Positions 33,791 through 36,368 of a stretch of DNA of 36,368 nt are shown here, piece by piece (position 1 is the stretch's first letter; the number at the start of each line of letters is the position of its first letter). The notes below the pieces were generated by a model that made no database searches, was not told where the DNA came from, and saw only the letters and a list, made by a program, of their open reading frames with translations. Both the position numbers and the translations under genes were made by a program. This stretch comes from Akkermansiaceae bacterium. Lineage in GTDB: Bacteria; Verrucomicrobiota; Verrucomicrobiia; Verrucomicrobiales; DEV007. The stretch lies in NCBI GenBank assembly GCA_024233005.1, contig JACKQE010000023.1:1-36368 (forward strand), given 5' to 3'.

Positions 33791-35290
33791 TCAGTGTGTG
33801 GATGCGGGCTTGGGGCGCCGGTCGGCGACTTTCTCCTCTTTCAAAGACCTTCCGACCCCCTGGAGATCCTGCATTTCTTCGGCGTTGTGATAGATCACTC
33901 CATTGGGGCTGATCTCCGTCGCGTCAACAAAACGGCGTTGGATGCTGCGGGTCAGAGACTCAAGATTGGTGGAGGAATCCTTGGCCTGGGCGTGCACCAC
34001 CAGTTCGTCGCACTCCAGGGGATCGTTGTTCCGCTTCCGGATTTCGATCTGCCAAGCCCCCAGGTCATCCAGATCGTCGAGCAGATTTTCGAGGTCGTTG
34101 AAATTCACCAGAGTGCCCTTGATCTTGTCGATGTTCAGGCTGCGCACGTCGGTGACCCGGGAGATCCGTCCCACCAAACGGGGGAGGTTTCTCCCACAGT
34201 GGGGACAGGGCTCGTGAACCAGGCCGCCGGAGATATGGTCCCCGGTGCGGTAGCGCAATACCACCGTGCCCCGGCTGTCCAGGGGAGTGTAAACGATCTC
34301 CCCGGGCTCCCCTTCCCCGACCTGCTTGCCGGTCTCGGGATCGACGATCTCAATCAGGCCGAGATCCGGGTAGAGGTGGTAGCCGCTGGATTCCGCCCCA
34401 TCGGGAGGCGGGCATTCCGGCCAGGCCGTCTTGCACTCGGTGAATCCGTAGGTGCCCATGACCAAGGCTCCGGGACTGCCGAGTTCCTCGCAGAGGGACC
34501 GCAGCTTGCGTCGCATGCCTTCGGGGGCTTTTTCTCCGCCGAGGACGACCCGCTTCAGATGGGGGCTTTTCAATCCCTGTGAGACGGCCTGTTGCAGCAC
34601 GTGGTAGATGAACGTCGGCATGCCGATCAGGGCGTCGGGCTGGATCTTTTCCAGCAGCTTCACGTTGCCGTCCGTGCCCATCACCTTGCCTCCCCCCGTG
34701 CTGAGGCAGAAGGCGTTGAATCCCAGTCCGGCATAGTGGGTCTGCCAGAACGCGAGATGCGGGGCAAAGGGAAACATGTTGAGATGCCGGAAATCGGCAT
34801 CGGAGCGGCAGATCTGCATCAGCCGGGTTCCGGTGATGGCGAGGTTGTCGAGGTCGTGCTGGGTGTAGAGAAACGGCACCGGGTCGGCGGAGCGCCCGGT
34901 GGTGCTCGTCATCAGAATTGGCCGGTATTCGAGGCGCAGCCGCCGCTGGGTCCGGGCCATTCCCCGGGTTGCCACACTGAGCAGGGTCGAGGCCCGCCGC
35001 CGCAACACCGCCTCCTCGGGGATCAGGACAAAGTCGCGCGTTTTGGCCGCCGTGCCGGGAATGCTCAGCAGATCGGATTTGCTGGAGAAAGGGATCCGCT
35101 CCAGATCTTCCCAGTGACGGATGGAGTCCGGATCCACCCCTGCGTGGCGGAAGAGCCGTCCGTAATATTTGGAGAACGGGACGACCTGCCTGGTGAGGAA
35201 ATGCCTCAGCCGGGTGATCTGAAGGTCGCGGCATTCCGGTCCCTCCAAGCGGTCCCAATGTCGTCGTAATTTTGGGGTGAACAGGCTCAC
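33791..35290 (-). CDS. PaaK-like (phenylacetate-CoA ligase family) acyl-CoA ligase
   Basis: A 499-residue adenylate-forming enzyme of the PaaK type, which activates a carboxylic acid with ATP and CoA. The phosphate loop reads STTGRSADP at 129-137, the A5 motif YGFTE at 281-285 and the A7 motif YRTGD at 347-351. A CPHC motif (362-365) typical of PaaK-like proteins follows, then GRISRVTDVRSLNI. The C-terminal domain ends with LKEEKVADRRP, where the catalytic lysine could lie. The GTG start at 35290 is chosen because it overlaps the patatin stop by four bases (GTGA); a start at 35434 would lie inside the patatin gene. The acid substrate is unknown. Confidence 0.88.
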   Translation of the reverse strand: MSLFTPKLRRHWDRLEGPECRDLQITRLRHFLTRQVVPFSKYYGRLFRHAGVDPDSIRHWEDLERIPFSSKSDLLSIPGTAAKTRDFVLIPEEAVLRRRASTLLSVATRGMARTQRRLRLEYRPILMTSTTGRSADPVPFLYTQHDLDNLAITGTRLMQICRSDADFRHLNMFPFAPHLAFWQTHYAGLGFNAFCLSTGGGKVMGTDGNVKLLEKIQPDALIGMPTFIYHVLQQAVSQGLKSPHLKRVVLGGEKAPEGMRRKLRSLCEELGSPGALVMGTYGFTECKTAWPECPPPDGAESSGYHLYPDLGLIEIVDPETGKQVGEGEPGEIVYTPLDSRGTVVLRYRTGDHISGGLVHEPCPHCGRNLPRLVGRISRVTDVRSLNIDKIKGTLVNFNDLENLLDDLDDLGAWQIEIRKRNNDPLECDELVVHAQAKDSSTNLESLTRSIQRRFVDATEISPNGVIYHNAEEMQDLQGVGRSLKEEKVADRRPKPASTH

Positions 35291-36324
35291 AGCACTCCCC
35301 CTTTCTCCATCGCCTCCTGGGACGCGGAGATCTTGCCTTCGAGTCCGGCGAGGTGCAGGAGTTGCGGCAGATGCGCTTCCGCGACCTCGCGACCGACCCG
35401 GATGTATTCCGCATGGTTGTTGTAATCGTGCCATTTCGGATCAGCCACCACGGGCCGGAGCAGGATCGAGGCATGCCGGGCGCTGCGTTCCACCAGCCGC
35501 ATCTGGGATCCCATGGCCGCGCCGCGCAGCAAGTCAAGGAGGTTGCCGGGAGCGAAGTAGTTCACGTGCAGGTTCAGGCAGCAGAGGGGACGCTTCCAGA
35601 TCGGCAACTCCTCGCAGGCCGGCCGCTGACTCCGTGACCGCATAAGTTCGTTCGGGGTTGGCAACACACTGACCGCGATGATTCCATCCAGGGCTTCGGC
35701 TTCCGAGAGGACTTCCACCGGCAGGGGCTCGGCGACACCTCCGTCGACGTATTCGATGCCTTCCTTCACATAGGGAACGAAGACCCCGGGAATGGCGATG
35801 CTGGCCATGATCGCCGAGACCAGATCTCCCTCATGGAAAACTTTCAGGGCGTAACTCTGCAGTTCGGTGCCCACGATGTAGGTCGGCCGTCGCAGGTCGG
35901 CAAAGGTCACGCTGTCGAGCGAGCGGCGGAGGCGGGACTCGATCCGTTCTCCCCGGGTGAACCCACGGCGCGGTGGGAAATTCGGCGCGAGTAGGGAAAA
36001 CATGTCCCCCGTGGTGTTGATTTCGCCGGCCAGTTCTCCCAACTTTTGGCCATCGTAGCCCGCGGACCAAAGCCCCGCGACATAGGCCCCCATGCTGGTG
36101 CCAGCCACCGCGGCGATGTCGATGCCGTTTTCCTCAAGGACTTGGATGACCCCAATGTGGGCCAGTCCTTTGGCTCCTCCGGAGGAAAGCGCCAGTCCGA
36201 TCCGGGGACGCCGTGGCGCGGCCACCGCGGTGGGTGAGACCGCATCCTGCCGTCCGGCGCGCTGCCAGGGGAACCAGGATTTGCGCTGGGTTTTGCCGCG
36301 CAGTTTGCTGAAGATCACGTCCAT
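35287..36324 (-). CDS. Patatin-like phospholipase (RssA-type)
   Basis: A 345-residue patatin-family lipid acyl hydrolase. The oxyanion-hole loop SSGGAKGLAHIGV lies at 47-59, the nucleophile S77 in GTSMG and the catalytic aspartate D194 in YVDGG, so the Ser-Asp dyad is complete. The N-terminal 40 residues are basic and have no signal peptide, so the enzyme is probably cytoplasmic or peripheral at the inner membrane. The C-terminal part has CLNLHVNYFAPGNLLDLLRGAAMG. It is the first gene of the lipid operon; the ATG at 36324 is 44 bases from the window edge, so the promoter may lie outside. GGAGGG lies 14-19 bases upstream of the ATG. Confidence 0.92.
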   Translation of the reverse strand: MDVIFSKLRGKTQRKSWFPWQRAGRQDAVSPTAVAAPRRPRIGLALSSGGAKGLAHIGVIQVLEENGIDIAAVAGTSMGAYVAGLWSAGYDGQKLGELAGEINTTGDMFSLLAPNFPPRRGFTRGERIESRLRRSLDSVTFADLRRPTYIVGTELQSYALKVFHEGDLVSAIMASIAIPGVFVPYVKEGIEYVDGGVAEPLPVEVLSEAEALDGIIAVSVLPTPNELMRSRSQRPACEELPIWKRPLCCLNLHVNYFAPGNLLDLLRGAAMGSQMRLVERSARHASILLRPVVADPKWHDYNNHAEYIRVGREVAEAHLPQLLHLAGLEGKISASQEAMEKGGVL

Positions 36325-36368
36325 GAATCCTACGCGCCCTCCCCCCGAATCTCCGTTGGCAGTTGGTG

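Noticed and set aside
33161..34582. 473-codon plus-strand frame opposite the thiolase and ligase
   Set aside because: Spans two real antisense genes and has no recognisable motif.
1..36368. tRNA genes, CRISPR arrays, insertion sequences, phage genes
   Set aside because: I looked for T-loop GGTTCGA-type motifs in a cloverleaf context, regularly spaced repeats, transposase motifs and integrases; the few GGTTCGAA matches lie inside coding sequence and nothing else was found.

Overview
The window looks like ordinary chromosome from a GC-rich Gram-negative bacterium, most probably of the Verrucomicrobiota/PVC group. This is an inference from three things: a DUF2231 plus planctomycete-type cytochrome c protein, a DUF5069 protein, and a Bat operon with fused BatB-BatC. 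Signal peptides, a lipoprotein signal, an RND efflux system and a TolC-family protein show a two-membrane envelope. I see no tRNA, rRNA, CRISPR array, insertion sequence or phage module.

Layout. 1-755 is the 3' part of a ribose-type sugar ABC permease. 875-1855 is a membrane-anchored cytochrome c protein. 1899-2999 holds two divergent small genes: an unrecognised 129-residue protein on the minus strand and a DUF5069 protein on the plus strand. 3007-8720 is a plus-strand run of a large exported TPR protein, a YjhG/YagF-type sugar-acid dehydratase and a two-domain peroxiredoxin/TlpA protein. 8774-16812 is on the minus strand and holds a three-gene heavy-metal RND efflux operon (outer-membrane factor, adaptor, pump) followed by glycogen phosphorylase. 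17002-18702 is glnS. 18703-19400 is an AT-rich promoter island, a 98-residue secreted protein and a clear terminator. 19548-21084 is rpoA-rplQ, closed by another clear terminator. 21204-30394 is an eight-gene plus-strand operon: DUF58 protein, DUF4381 protein, BatA, BatBC, BatD, BatE, and a LolD/MacB-type ABC ATPase with an FtsX-like permease. 30398-36324 is a minus-strand lipid operon: patatin, PaaK-like acyl-CoA ligase, thiolase, and FadB/FadJ-type enoyl-CoA hydratase/3-hydroxyacyl-CoA dehydrogenase.

How the genes fit together. The 21.2-30.4 kb operon is a Bat (aerotolerance-type) envelope complex whose usual MoxR ATPase is not next to it and whose tail carries a translationally coupled ABC pair. 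The 30.4-36.3 kb operon reads as lipid release, CoA activation and beta-oxidation, without an acyl-CoA dehydrogenase. The efflux operon has overlapping start/stop codons throughout. Many genes start after pyrimidine-rich, G-poor leaders with no Shine-Dalgarno sequence, while a few (for example the minus-strand gene at 2288) have a good one.

I found no feature that is clearly a new biological system. The best leads are the Bat operon variant with its ABC tail, the patatin-to-beta-oxidation operon, the AT-rich island driving a small secreted protein, and the recurrent pyrimidine-rich leaders.
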